A stretch of DNA of 52,216 nucleotides. Origin: Perkinsus marinus ATCC 50983 (Eukaryota > Perkinsozoa > Perkinsida > Perkinsidae). The translations under genes were made by a program, and so were the position numbers. The notes beneath the pieces are model-generated. The model had not been told where the DNA came from. It ran no database searches and saw nothing but the letters and a program-made list of their open reading frames with translations. This document shows, piece after piece, positions 21,907 to 32,700 of this stretch (positions are counted from its first letter, which is position 1; every line of letters starts with the position of its first letter). The stretch covers positions 78,254-130,469 of the forward strand of contig NW_003202288.1 in NCBI RefSeq assembly GCF_000006405.1. The letters are read 5' to 3'.

Positions 21907-24342
21907 TCAAGATTCGCAACAGTCAGCTTCCCACCTTCTGACGCCTCGCCGACGTCTCAATAAGTCCGCCCGTCTACGATCAGTGAGGCTGCAGTCAGCC
22001 CAAGCCCCGAAGACCTTCAGGGCCACGTCGAGGTCCCGTTGGACTCGCAACGTACGGAAAGTCCCCCGCCGTCGATGGACAAGCTCTGTGAGCTCCGCCC
22101 ACGAGCGGAAGTGGGCGGCCAATTTGCTCGAGTTTTCGCGGATTTCACGTCGCTCGTCAAACGCTATCCTGAGGACCCTGCCGATCTGCTCGGTCTCTCT
22201 AACGTGGACACGCCAGCCGGCCAGGGCGAATTTGGCCAGGGTCGAGCTGCGCTGTACGACTGCCAATCGAGACCGCTCACGACTACGACGGCGTCTCGCT
22301 ACCCCCAGTCGCCAACGTCTCAGCCAACGGCCCACCACGAGTCTGGACCCGGCCTCGAGGCTCTCGCGGCTGAGGGCGGCCCAGTGGAGACAATGGAGAC
22401 GCAGGGAAGAGGAGCGGCGGTGATGGCGGAAATTCTTCGCCGCATGGCGCATGCAGGAATGGTTCAAAGCCATGACCAACCACTTGCGTAGGGCTGCTCT
22501 GAAGACCTGACCACACACTAGACCAGCTAGACCCTCTATAAGGGCCCACCTTGATCTTGGACGCTCGGTGGTACTTGGTTGCTTGGAGGCTTCTCGCCAA
22601 AGCCGATCGCCAAGCTTGGATGCTCCTCGCAGCCACGCGAATCTCCACCGCCGATCGAGCAATCCAGAACAACTCGGAAGTGATATACCTGAGGGCACAG
22701 CTGTCGACCTCTCCCAAATAGACGCTAACCTTAGATTGATACGAGCCTTCCACCACCGCAGGGCTCTTCGGCCCAGAGCCTGTCCATGGCACACAGCCAT
22801 CTCCTCTGCACACCTCCTTCTGGCCTCCACCTCCTCCACTCGCGACAGAACCCCATCACAATAAGCCATCCAGGCCCGCCGTAGAAGCTGCCGTCGGTGC
22901 ATGCCCTCAGCCAAACGCCCATGCCGTCGGATACGCCCAACCCACACCTCCAGCCAGATTTTCGTAGCCTCGCCCACGCGGGCCCGATCGAACTTCACTG
23001 CCCTACCGAGGGAGGCCCATTGGCCCACGACCGACCTCAACTGCTTCACCTCCCTCCTTCTACCAGCAACTCTGCCCAAAAGCCGTATGACGGCCCAGGA
23101 CCACCACGAAATCAACGCTCGTTTCGCCAGTGCTGCGCTGCGCCTGGCAATGAGGCCTCCACACAGTCGCAGTGCCCTCATTTCGCTGACCCGGGCCCTC
23201 CAGCTGGCCAGGGTCCGCCTGAACCTCCGTCTTTCTCTACTCTGGAGGACCCTAGAGATGACCACCTGCCTCCGCCACAGCATCCACATCAAACGCCTGG
23301 TCCGCCTCTCCTCGCCAGTCCTCCGTATCAGCAATTTCCACCGCACAAATGTCCTCGCCTTAGCAGTGACACGTTCATGCTTCAACTCAGCCACATGGAG
23401 CCGCCATAGACGCACAGAGTTGGTCAGTAGCTGCCCCTCACGGAAGCACCTCACGCGGAGACGCTCTCGAGCTGTGACCCTCTTGAATTCTCTCAGGCAT
23501 CGCAATAAAAGATGTCCACGTCGCTGTCGATTCGCCGCTTTTACTTTCATCTCCATCACCTCGGCCGCCTTAGCCCTCCAGCCCAGCAGTGACCCCTGAA
23601 GACTCCGCCGCTGCCAGCGAACTTTCCCAAAGCGCTCTACCGCCGAAGTGAGGGCCGCCAGACGTCTCCAAGAGGCGAAGAACATAGGCACCGACACCAG
23701 CTTCCATCGAAATGCACCACGCCAGGCCATCCACGCTTCAATGGTGGCTAGCAGGACTCTCCTATCATACCATCGTTCGAGTCGATGAAGGCCCAAAGAG
23801 CGTCGCTTCCAAGCAAGGAAGCTCCTACTGAGTTGCCTGAGCCGCGCCTGGTCGAACACCGTCGCCATGATGTACCACTTGCACAGTACACCGGCCATCA
23901 CCCTAAGGCAGACCTTGGTCCTCATCCGAGCCCACAGGAAGGCCTCTTCCCGTCTCGCAGTCACCACGCAGGACCACACATCCACCACTCTCATCAGCAG
24001 ACTCCTATAGTAGCGACCAACACTACTTCGGACCAGACCGCGAAGGCGCCGACGCGTAGCAGCGTAGTGACGTAGTCGTCTCAGCGCAGGCTGGAGGGAC
24101 CACAAAAGATCGTCTATCCTCTCCACCCGTTGGTGAAGCTTCTCCGTATCGTCCCTCAGGTCACTCGAAGTTACCCCCGACTCAGCAGTGGGGCCAGGGA
24201 GGTAGTCCTCCAGGGTCGGCGCTAGTGCTGCGAAGGCCCCTCGCAGCCGTACGTCGACAATGCTCTTTATGACCCTCGGTAGCCGTAGAAGGCGAGCTGG
24301 CGGCCGACACAGGTCCACACGGCGACCACGAGAAGGGTCCAT
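21907..24342 (-). CDS. Sfi1-like centrin-binding repeat protein
   Basis: The ATG is at 24342 and the protein is about 750–810 residues. It is made of tandem helical repeats spaced about 30 residues apart, with W at the centre and L/F and R/K around it (e.g. FLAWKRRSLGLHRLERW, FASWRRLAALTS, LLGWRAKAAEVM, LASWRARVSEMR, FGAWADCSLTDR). This is the Sfi1 pattern that binds centrin along centrosome or basal-body fibres. One open frame runs 24342–21907, but two introns are hidden in it without stops: 22689–22729 (41 nt, phase 2) and 22507–22549 (43 nt, phase 0). Removing them exposes YITSELFWIARSAVE and IQAWRSALARSL, a better repeat than the read-through peptide. The C-terminal end near 21907 may be extended by further exons. 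Confidence 0.8.
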   Translation of the reverse strand: MDPSRGRRVDLCRPPARLLRLPRVIKSIVDVRLRGAFAALAPTLEDYLPGPTAESGVTSSDLRDDTEKLHQRVERIDDLLWSLQPALRRLRHYAATRRRLRGLVRSSVGRYYRSLLMRVVDVWSCVVTARREEAFLWARMRTKVCLRVMAGVLCKWYIMATVFDQARLRQLSRSFLAWKRRSLGLHRLERWYDRRVLLATIEAWMAWRGAFRWKLVSVPMFFASWRRLAALTSAVERFGKVRWQRRSLQGSLLGWRAKAAEVMEMKVKAANRQRRGHLLLRCLREFKRVTARERLRVRCFREGQLLTNSVRLWRLHVAELKHERVTAKARTFVRWKLLIRRTGEERRTRRLMWMLWRRQVVISRVLQSRERRRFRRTLASWRARVSEMRALRLCGGLIARRSAALAKRALISWWSWAVIRLLGRVAGRRREVKQLRSVVGQWASLGRAVKFDRARVGEATKIWLEVWVGRIRRHGRLAEGMHRRQLLRRAWMAYCDGVLSRVEEVEARRRCAEEMAVCHGQALGRRALRWWKARINLRLASIWERSTAVPSGISLPSCSGLLDRRWRFAWLRGASKLGDRLWREASKQPSTTERPRSRWALIEGLAGLVCGQVFRAALRKWLVMALNHSCMRHAAKNFRHHRRSSSLRLHCLHWAALSRESLEAGSRLVVGRWLRRWRLGVARRRRSRERSRLAVVQRSSTLAKFALAGWRVHVRETEQIGRVLRIAFDERREIRENSSKLAAHFRSWAELTELVHRRRGTFRTLRVQRDLDVALKVFGAWADCSLTDRRRADLLRRRRGVRRWEADCCES

Positions 24343-24422
24343 CCTCCTTTGACACTACACAACCCCAGTCTAATTGACAACTCCACAGCCCATACGAGGT
24401 CCCTAGGACAACACCAGTAGCT

Positions 24423-27251
24423 TCACGTTCCTTTCCGGAGCTCTATCGTTGCATGGTAAGTTGCCAAGGCCTGGGACTGTTCCGGGGACAGCTTACCACT
24501 CGCCGGGAGCATCCTACTCCCCTGACCTGGCAACGTGGGATGCAGTGTGAGGGGGGGGGGGGGGATATGCACATAGTCAACCACATATGTTGGTGATAAT
24601 ATGAAAATTCTGAGGAAATTTGGGGAGATTATTGTCGACTCCCTTACATTTCCACCCGGATGTGCTCATGAACTTTTATAACTAGTGAGGAAAGCGAGCA
24701 TATATTCCAACACAGTTTAACAGTACCGAGGGCGAGCTTCCTCAATTCCTCCTTCTTCCTAGTTTCGTTGGCAAGGACCGAATCCTTCAGTCCAGTCTCC
24801 TCGAGGACCTACCAGGCCGACCCCAGCGGTCTGGGCATAGGCCAAGGCACCACCCACTAGGTCCCAATCATCCGATAGTCTGTCCTGTTGTGGTCTATGG
24901 AGGGACTCGCCGGTCTCGAAGTTGTAGAAGTATTTGGCGCCTAGTAGGACCATCCCCAAGGGCCACCCATGGTGACCCTTCTACCCCTATTATCGTAAAA
25001 GGCATGCCACTTGACCCCGAGTAGTGTATGGGCAGGCGGCGACCTCGATAAGGACTCCAGCAGCTGCCCTCGAGGGTCCACCTCTCCCTTCGCCAGGACT
25101 CTGCCCCCCGGGCCCGTTCCTGAATCCTGTAGTTTCACATAGTAGGGCTGTGGTCCGGTCCGACCGTGGGACGGGTCGTCTCTGGTCAACTGCGGCTGTA
25201 TGCCGACCGTCCGCCTCCTCGGGAGCTCGCCGTGGTAGTCTCGTGTGTAGTCTATCTTCACTGGCTTCAAGTCCAGGAACCTGACCTATTCCGTATCTTC
25301 CACGAGGCAACCTAAGATTCACCTCGGCAGCGTCTTCACGTGCTTACTAGCGTAACAGTCGAGGCAATAGGAACCAAACGTGTACGTGCACTGCAGCTTA
25401 GCCGGTAGCGTTTCACAGAGACAACACGGGATGAGGCGATTCGGGACATGCAACTTCCTATTACCCTAGGGAGGACCATGACCCCACCCTCCCTCTGGTC
25501 CCTCGACCCACCTTTGAATGTAGTCTATCGAAGCACCCCTGACAGAAGCAGTCTCGACACCTCGGGCAGAAGCAGGCGGCCACCACCCCACACTCCGCGC
25601 AGTACACTTGTCCTGATCGTCACCACTACAGAGGAGAGACCACACCAGTAGCCTACCAGCCTCCTGAGGGGCTACACCTCCAGCCGCGTCCCCTCGGGCC
25701 ATCTGGGCCCAAGAGTACCTGTCCACGTCCGACATGGCCCGGCCCACTACTCTGCAATGGTGACCTGGCCCGCTCGGCATCGATGGCCTTCAGGCACGAC
25801 TTGACCTCCTGCGCTTCCAACTCGGGCTCGAGTCGATGCTGCACCGAGAGGACCCTCAAGAGACTCTTCAGAGTGCGTACCTGACCAGCAGCCGGATGGT
25901 CCAAAGTCCCAGGGACCGACCGGACCAGGTAGGGCTCGATGACCACGTCCACCTTGAGGATCTCCGCGACCTCCCGGACGTACCGAGGGGATACCAGAGG
26001 CTCTTGGTCGAGGACGTTGGCGTTGCCCTCGGTCTCATAGGACTGGCAGGACCACTGCCCACCCCTTTTAAAAATACCCGTACCATGAGCATTCGATCGA
26101 TCCTCAGTTTCATATGCTCCTCCCTAGTGAGGTGACGGCACTGGTCCAGGAGGTCGGCGAAGTGGTCGTAGCAGGGGTGTTTCCATGTCGCCTCTGAGGT
26201 CTCCTCATTCACATACCGTACCATGCCCCTGATGGTGGGCATCCCTCTAACACCGACCACAGACGTCCATGGGGGCGGCAGCTCCTCCTTAGCAAAGGCC
26301 TCGACTACCCAAGTGTACTCCTTATCAATTTGAGGGTCGGCCTAAGGGACCAACCTAGGGCCACTGGAGAGGTCGCTATGGACCGACCTGGAGATAGCTG
26401 AACCACTCCATGAGAGTCGAGGCCGAGCCAGCACAGCGCAACATCGGTCCGACACCCTCATCGCTGGCCCTCTGGACCACCTCCTGTGTTGCCCGATCCG
26501 CTACCCCAAAGAGGAACAAAGGGTCGCAGTCTAGAAACTGTAGGCCGGCCTAAAGGGAAGGACCAGACCGGGGAGGATGGGAAGCTGACGGGCCACCTCG
26601 CCCATTGAGTGAGTGTCCTCGAGGGCCACCAACACCTCCGTCCACAGAATGTCAGCATCACAGGTCCACCCCGACAGGACCTTATCTGGACCTCCCAGAC
26701 AAACCTGACGACCATCGAGACCCTTCCCGAGCCCTCACTACTCATGGTCCTACTCGGTACTCGGGGCCCTGTGGACCCTCTCGGGTGGTCAAGAAGATGT
26801 CCCTACTTTGGACATCCGAGTCGACCTCGACTGCATCCCTCACCTAAGCCCATCCATTTAGACCCAACTCGAAGATTCGCGCACTTAGAATAATAGTACA
26901 TTTACTCAACCTTTTTCCAACACATTCCACCGAGCAATACGATCCCCAGCGTTCCTCCAACTCTACCAAGAACCCTACCCTCACGCTGGCCTCATAGCCT
27001 GCCGGTACCACGCCCACCTCCAGCTCATCAGGAGCCCCCTCAGGATGATCAGGAGCGTACCAGAAACAATAGGCTCCAGGGACCTAGAGAGCCCTGCACC
27101 ACCACGGTCCATCCTCGACACCAACCTCCCCATTGACCATCACCATGTAACCAAACGAGACTATCTCATGTACTCTCTCCTGCCTTTTGGACCGCACAAC
27201 AGGGAGGTCATCTTCTGCGTGCTGACCACCACCAGCGCCCTCAACATGCAT
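24423..27251 (-). CDS. WW and B-box protein, CEP164-like WW module
   Basis: Exons from ATG 27251 join cleanly through introns of 41–50 nt. The first half is acidic with no known fold. A WW domain sits near 26285–26135: LPPPWTSVVG, MVRYVNEETSEATWKHPCYDHF. The WKHP-x-x-D ending is like CEP164-type WW modules of centriolar appendages. After a V-A-E-I-L-K-V-D-V helix comes a B-box zinc finger near 25600–25500: CAEC, CFCPRCRDCFCQGCF, LHSK, NRKLH, with further Cys pairs (CCLC, CLDC). A second WW core, WHAFYDNRGAKYFYNFETG, lies near 25010–24905 across an intron. A coiled KKEELRKLALG exon, a 200-nt repeat-bearing intron (24527–24726) and a last exon (RMLPASGKLSPEQSQ) end at 24423. Intron 25281–25322 is one of the hairpin introns. 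An earlier stop at 24759 applies if the exon before the last is not spliced as modelled. Confidence 0.72.
24527..24726 (-). repeat. Intron-borne dispersed element, copy A
   Basis: The whole 200-nt intron of the WW/B-box gene matches copies B and C. It has a donor-proximal block (gtgttggaatatatgctcg, then ctttcctcac), a middle block (tttcctcagaattttcatat) and an end block (gttgactatgtgcatat) followed by C14 in sense orientation (G14 at 24551–24564 on the plus strand). Confidence 0.75.
25281..25322 (-). repeat. Hairpin intron, copy 1 (WW/B-box gene)
   Basis: A 42-nt GT–AG intron between CTGCCGAG and GTTCCTGG; removal gives uninterrupted KTLPRFLDLKPVKIDYT. It contains ATCTTAGGTTGCCTCG, then GGAAGATACGGAATAGGTC, so ATCTT and AAGAT can pair. 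It shares its sequence with the introns at 49463–49510 and 51217–51268. Confidence 0.85.
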
Positions 27252-27398
27252 GAAAAAGAGAACTACTAAGACTACCGTGGAGACGAGGGAAGCAACACCA
27301 GTTCATTCCAAAGAAATCAGCATTAGAAGTTTGCATGCAAACCATGGGGGTAAAGACACACTTCATACTCCTACGTTAGGCCGACCACAAGCCCATCA

Positions 27399-29659
27399 TC
27401 ACCACCGCCGTCGCCTGGGCTGCTGGGGGGACCGTCCACCCTCCGAGAGGACAGAGACTGGGGCCTCGTAACAGGACCTAGGAGAGTCGTCGTCAGCCCT
27501 ACTGGGCGTCGGACACTCCAGCTTCCTCCGGGCCAGACCACCCAGCCGGAGTGGTGATGCCAGGATACCACCAGCGTTGGCAGGAGACGCCCTGTGGGGG
27601 ATCGGATGCACGTTAGGCCCGCGGTTCTCCATCTCGACTGACCGAGAGACTCCTTGAGGCCCTCGTCGACCAACAGGAGGACCCCAAGCGGGGGGAGGTG
27701 GTCCGCATGGTCCTTTCTGTAGGGGAGAACAGTCTCCTGGTGGGCCAGATGGGTTGGGTCTCGGGGACACTAGTACCCCTTGGACCACGAAAGGGTAGTG
27801 GCTCGGCCCTTGATACTCCCCACCGCGACCGACCATATTCGGCCTGCTACCATGGACCACTGGAGACCCCCTCCCTGGGACTGCCTGGCGTGGCGACATT
27901 GAAGTGCCGACTCTCCTCCTCTTGTCCACCTCCCTCTTAGGAGGACTCAGAGGCCCTACGCCTCTTTGATGAGGTCTTGGTCCCGGGTGACCTCTCGGGG
28001 AATCATCTGGACCACGTTGGGCCACGACTGGCGATCGCGGTTGGTGGTCTCTCCTTTGAGGTCCCTCCCTTCCCGATGGGCCCCTACCAGCCAACACTGG
28101 CTCTGCGTACCTCGGCACTGGTGACACATGCACTCCCCTGTGGTGACACGCTGGACTGTAGCGTCGCGGATGATGACCAACAGAAGGAGACAGGTTCCGC
28201 TTGGGCACCCTAGGAGAGACCGCCTTCCCACACCACCGAGGGCTATCATCCTGACAGTAGAACCATCCAAGATCCTCCTCCCTGACCCTACCACTCACCA
28301 TAGGGTCTCCCTCTTCCTCCAACATCTGCCTTATCTCAGCCTGGACTATGCCCCGGCCGACTATCTCAGCCGCAGTCGGCCTCTTAGTCCACTCCCTCGT
28401 CAAACAGTCCCTCAGCAAGGCCCTCAACTCTGGTGAAAAATGCGGCGGCAACTCCGGCGTCGGCCCTTTGGTAATCTTGTCCACCAACGACTTTATATTA
28501 GAAGCATCAAAGGGCACTTTAAGACAACACATCTCATACAGAATGCACCCCAACGCCCAAATGTCCGAGGCCCAGTTATACGGCCTTTCCTCACAGATCT
28601 CAGGGCTGAGGTAATAGGGCGTCCCGATAGTAGTCTCTGCGAAGGCCAAGGTGGAGTCAAGTACCTAGCGAGCAGCTCCTTGAGTACAGCTTGGCCCTGT
28701 ACAGCAGAGACAACGCATGGACTAGCACCCTCGTAGGTGATAACTATCACTTCTTCCCCTCACATGGACTACCTGCCCTCATCCCAAAATCGAGGGCTCG
28801 AGGACCACGGATTCATCCTAGTGGTAGTGTTACCACCAGTGGGGGGGGGGGGGGAATATGCACATGGTCAACTACATGTGTTGGTGAAAATATGAAAATT
28901 CTGAGAGGAAATTATTTTTGGTCTTTGTAAACTTCTACTCCCGTGTGCAAGTTTTCATAATGCAGCTATGACAACTCCTAAGCTCAGCTGAGGAAAGCAA
29001 ACATATATTACAACACTAGTTCCCACCTACCTTAGAAATTCCGAAGTCGCCCAGTCGGAGCCTGTTGGTCCTGGTCAAGAAGAGGTTCTGGGCCTTTAAG
29101 TCTCTATGCAGTACATGCTTCTCATGCAAGTACCTCACCAACGTAACCATACCACACCTCGAGCACATCTCACTGTCACTTCAGAGCAAGTGCAGCTTGA
29201 CTCAGCCATCTGACGATCTGTGCCTCTGGGAATCCAACACCAGCATCGCGCGCCTTGCGAATTCTATCAGCGAGGTCCCCTTAAAAAGGGCTCATAAAAA
29301 CAACAGGAACGTACAAGGGCCGACCCACCCCCCTCAGCGTAGTCCATAATGATGCACAGCCCACTGGCCTCCTCGAAAAAGGAGTCCCTATAGCACACCA
29401 CATACGGATGCTTCAATGACGACAACACCTATCAACACGCCACAGCTTGTCAAATATCAATCAAATCGAAGCATTAGCGCTCGCCCGACCAGCATACCTT
29501 GACCTCATTCCTAGCTTCATTTCTCTGTTTCTTATCCATCCTTTTCACATCGATCGTCTTCATGATGTATTCCCGTCCATCTCTTCCTCGAACCAACCAT
29601 GCCTTCCCAAAGGACCCTTCGCCCACCTTCCTGATCCGGGAGTACCCTCGAGAGGCCAT
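27399..29659 (-). CDS. NEK-family serine/threonine kinase
   Basis: NIMA-related kinases act on cilia, centrosomes and mitosis. The ATG at 29659 (MASRGYSRI) leads straight into VGEGSFGKAWLV (Gly loop) and YIMKTIDV (catalytic Lys). Across introns follow HPYVVCYRDSFFEEASGLCI and MDYAEGGDLADRI, then HVLHRDLKAQN (catalytic loop, about 29105), LGDFGISK (DFG, about 29045) and ETTIGTPYYLSPEIC (activation segment, about 28615). YNWASDIWALGCILYEM and RPTAAEIV end the domain near 28370. All catalytic residues are present. A tail of about 260 residues is very rich in Pro/Arg/Gly/Ser, so disordered; stop at 27399. Introns follow each conserved block. Intron 28665–29030 carries a dispersed element. It starts 75 bp after the globin gene's stop. 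Confidence 0.9.
28665..29030 (-). repeat. Intron-borne dispersed element, copy B (NEK gene)
   Basis: A 366-nt intron between GISK and VLDST. Its first about 190 nt (29030–28841) match copies A and C and end in C14 (G14 at 28841–28854 on the plus strand). The element begins exactly at the GT donor (gtaggtgggaactagtgttg). The remaining 175 nt are unique. Confidence 0.75.
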
Positions 29660-29734
29660 TAATGATAACCTACAGAGACTCCCTGCGATTAACAAACACG
29701 AGTCAACATAGTTCCCACGAGAAATATCATGTTG

Positions 29735-32700
29735 CTATTCATGGTCCGCAGAGGTTTGTCGATAACCAGTTTTCTCATAATGACCGTGTAGGACCTTCCG
29801 ACGAATCTTCTCGAGCCGGACCACGGCTTCGTCCACAACATCACCAACCATCCCAATGTCCCTAAAGGCTCTCATCTTACCCCAAGCACCTCCTCAACAC
29901 CAACCTTAGTGATCGGTCCACCTGCTGCATAAAACAGTCAAAGTGGTAGTCCGTTATAGCCAATACCGAATGCAGAGTCTCAAGGTCTCGACCCTTGTAC
30001 ACGACCGGCCCTACCAATACTATCAGCATACCCAGCATCAAGCCTAGCACCTCCAAGGACCATCGTAATGTAGGCCGACTGGGCTTTTTTAATACTGCTT
30101 AGTTTCGAGCCCTCGAAGTAGGGGTTGATCCTTCTATCTCTCTCTATGCACTCATACCTACACACACGTCACCTAATTCCAGATCATGTCACTAAATTCC
30201 GTTCCTCTGTAACTATAATTCACTCGTGATTATCCTAGAACCGCCCAAAAGCCATCTTCCTAGTACAGCCTAACGATGAAGCATTCAATGCCCTCCTGTC
30301 CGCCCAGCTTCTCAATGAGCCCTTCCCCTTGCCCTCGCTGGCCCCTTGCTAGTTCCATTCGGACCATACACCCAGTCGTGATGTCCGATCTCGTCCTGTT
30401 CACCACCTGCCCAGGACCGAGGAGAATGCGAGCAGTAGGAATATATGTTCGCCTTCCTCAGCTGAGCGCAAGAGTTTCCTCACTGCCTATAGAAGTTTAC
30501 ACGCGCCTCGGCCAATACGAGTTTCCTACGATGCGCATATTTTCCAACACTAAATGTGAGTGAGCGAGGCCCCATAGGGCCAACACCAAGTACCAGAAAC
30601 ACATCATCGAGAGTCTCGCTGTCCACGCCGATTTCCTTAGCGGCTTCCATCAGGCTGTCACACAGAGCATCAAAATGATAGTTTGTGATGTTCATAAAGT
30701 AATGAGCTGGCTTCAACAGTTCTCTATCGTATTGTACCGCCCCGCCAAAGGCACCACTCAAGTATTGGTACCTAGGACCACAGTCCCCCTTACCAACACC
30801 ATCCAGAAGCCTACATCTTCATCCTAATATGTTTCTGCTTAGCCGGGCCCTTCTCCAGGAAATACCTCACTCTCGAGTCAGCCTTAGCCCGGTCGTACCT
30901 AGTGGGCCGGCAGAGGCTGTCAACCCCAGGGCCCAGCAGGCCCACATGTTCTCGACCAGAGCTTCCAAGGACAGGTCCCCTCCAAGACGGTCCACTAGAC
31001 TCTTATCGTCTTTGCTATGGTGGCCTAAAGGGACCCTCACGTCCCCTCAAAAATCTTCGCTGTGCGCGACAGCCCACTGTGATGATTCTCATCTTGCCTC
31101 ATGCCAAGGATACTCTCTCTGATGCTTTCTATCGATACATCAACTTCATCCACGAGGGCCGAGGGCAGACCTAAGATACGTCCGACCTAGCCAGGGGCCA
31201 AGTGCTCACGGGCCACCTCTTTGGACCATCGCTTCGTGGAAATTATGTATGAAAGCGTCCAAATGATAATCATTGATACCTGCACGCAGTTCTTAGCGGA
31301 GCGAAGCGAGAAATCTTTCGCATTTTGCTCACCTAAATGCTCGTGGACTTCGAACAGACCCTTTCCCTCATATGTTTGTGGACCTCCCAAGAGGCCCACC
31401 AAGTACTTCCCAATGTTCTCTCGGACCATTTGAATGTGTGGTATTCGGAAGAACGTCTTTATACGAGGGTCGACCAAGGATAGGTCCATCACTGCTTCGA
31501 AGAGCTTCTTGATCCCATCAGCTTCACCCAACCTACCAGGCACGGTTGGGGGATATCAAGGTGCTATTTCGAGAAAATCGGTCCCTCGAAAACCCCATAC
31601 AGGACGTTGTGTATCTTACAACCACAACAGGTGTTGTGTATCTTACGGCGCAGACCTGTTCTGTATCTTGCTGCGCAGACATGTTGTGTGTTGTGTATCT
31701 TGCTGCGCAGACATGTTGTGTATCTTGCTGCGCGGACCTGTTCTGTATCTTGCTGCGCAGACATGTTCTGTATCTTGCTGCGCAGACCTGTTGTGTATCA
31801 TGCTGCGCAGACCTGTCGTGTATCTTACTGCGCAGACCTGTTGTGTATCTTGCTACGCAGACCTGTTCTGTATCTTGCTGCGCAGACCTGTTGTGTATCT
31901 TGCTGCGCAGACCTGTTCTGTATCTTGCTGCGCAGACCTGTTCTGTATCTTGCTGCGCAGACCTGTTGTATATCTTGCTGCGCAGACCTGTTGTGCATCT
32001 TGCTGCGCAGACATGTTGTGTATCTTGCTGCGCAGACCTGTTGTGTATCTTGCTACGCAGACCTGTTGCGTATCTTGCTGTGCAGACCTGTTCTCTATCT
32101 TGCTGCGCAGACCTGTTGCGTATCTTGCTGTGCAGACCTGTTCTCTATCTTGCTGCGCAGACATGTTGTGTATCTTGCTGCGCAGACCTGTTGTGTATCT
32201 TGCTGCGCAGACCTGTTGTGCATCTTGCTGCGCAGACCTGTTGTGTATCTTGCTGTGCAGACCTATTCTCTATCTTGCTGCGCAGACATGTTGTGTATTT
32301 TGCTGCAACAATTGTCATGAACCAAAAGATCAGACCTCACTCAAAGTCTTCACAAACCTCTTCTATTTCCGATGTGATAACAACAACGATAATTCTCGCT
32401 CAAACCTACCAAAAAATAAAAGCCCGGATACAACCGAAGTCTAGTCTAAAATTCATCATAAACTCCTGGACGCTACTCCAGTCAAGAAGAGGAACATACG
32501 GAATCCCCCCGACGGTCACTCACCCAATATAAAGATGCTGTTTGCCGCTATTAATACGTTGCCGACCAACCTCCATCCGAACTGTGCATCCAAGTGTGAT
32601 ATCAGTGCGTACTGTCTGCAAGGTCTTGATGAGCTCCCTTGCCAACCCTAAGGGGCCAAGACTAGCCCTGAGCTGAGGGCCAACTGCCCTTACTCCTATC

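Noticed and set aside
22039-23599. Long plus-strand frames (up to 232 codons) opposite the Sfi1-like gene
   Set aside because: Arg/Leu-rich GC-biased sequence gives open antisense frames; the minus strand has the repeat pattern and consistent introns.
27371-27673. 100-codon minus frame overlapping the NEK C-terminus
   Set aside because: Alternative frame of the Pro/Arg-rich tail; the NEK frame is continuous with the kinase domain.
31171-31200. GTATCTTAGGTCTGCCCTCG in globin domain 6 as a hairpin intron copy
   Set aside because: It matches only the first half. The AG of TTAG is the acceptor of an ordinary intron and the following bases are coding (GLPSALVDEV).
31607-32309. Possible CRISPR array
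   Set aside because: Units are contiguous 25-bp tandem copies with no unique spacers, in eukaryotic intron sequence.
31434-32532. Three overlapping open frames of 237–336 codons (plus strand) and one on minus, rich in CCADLLCILLRR-type repeats
   Set aside because: They are open only because the 25-bp minisatellite has no stop in any frame. The array lies inside an octaglobin intron on the other strand.
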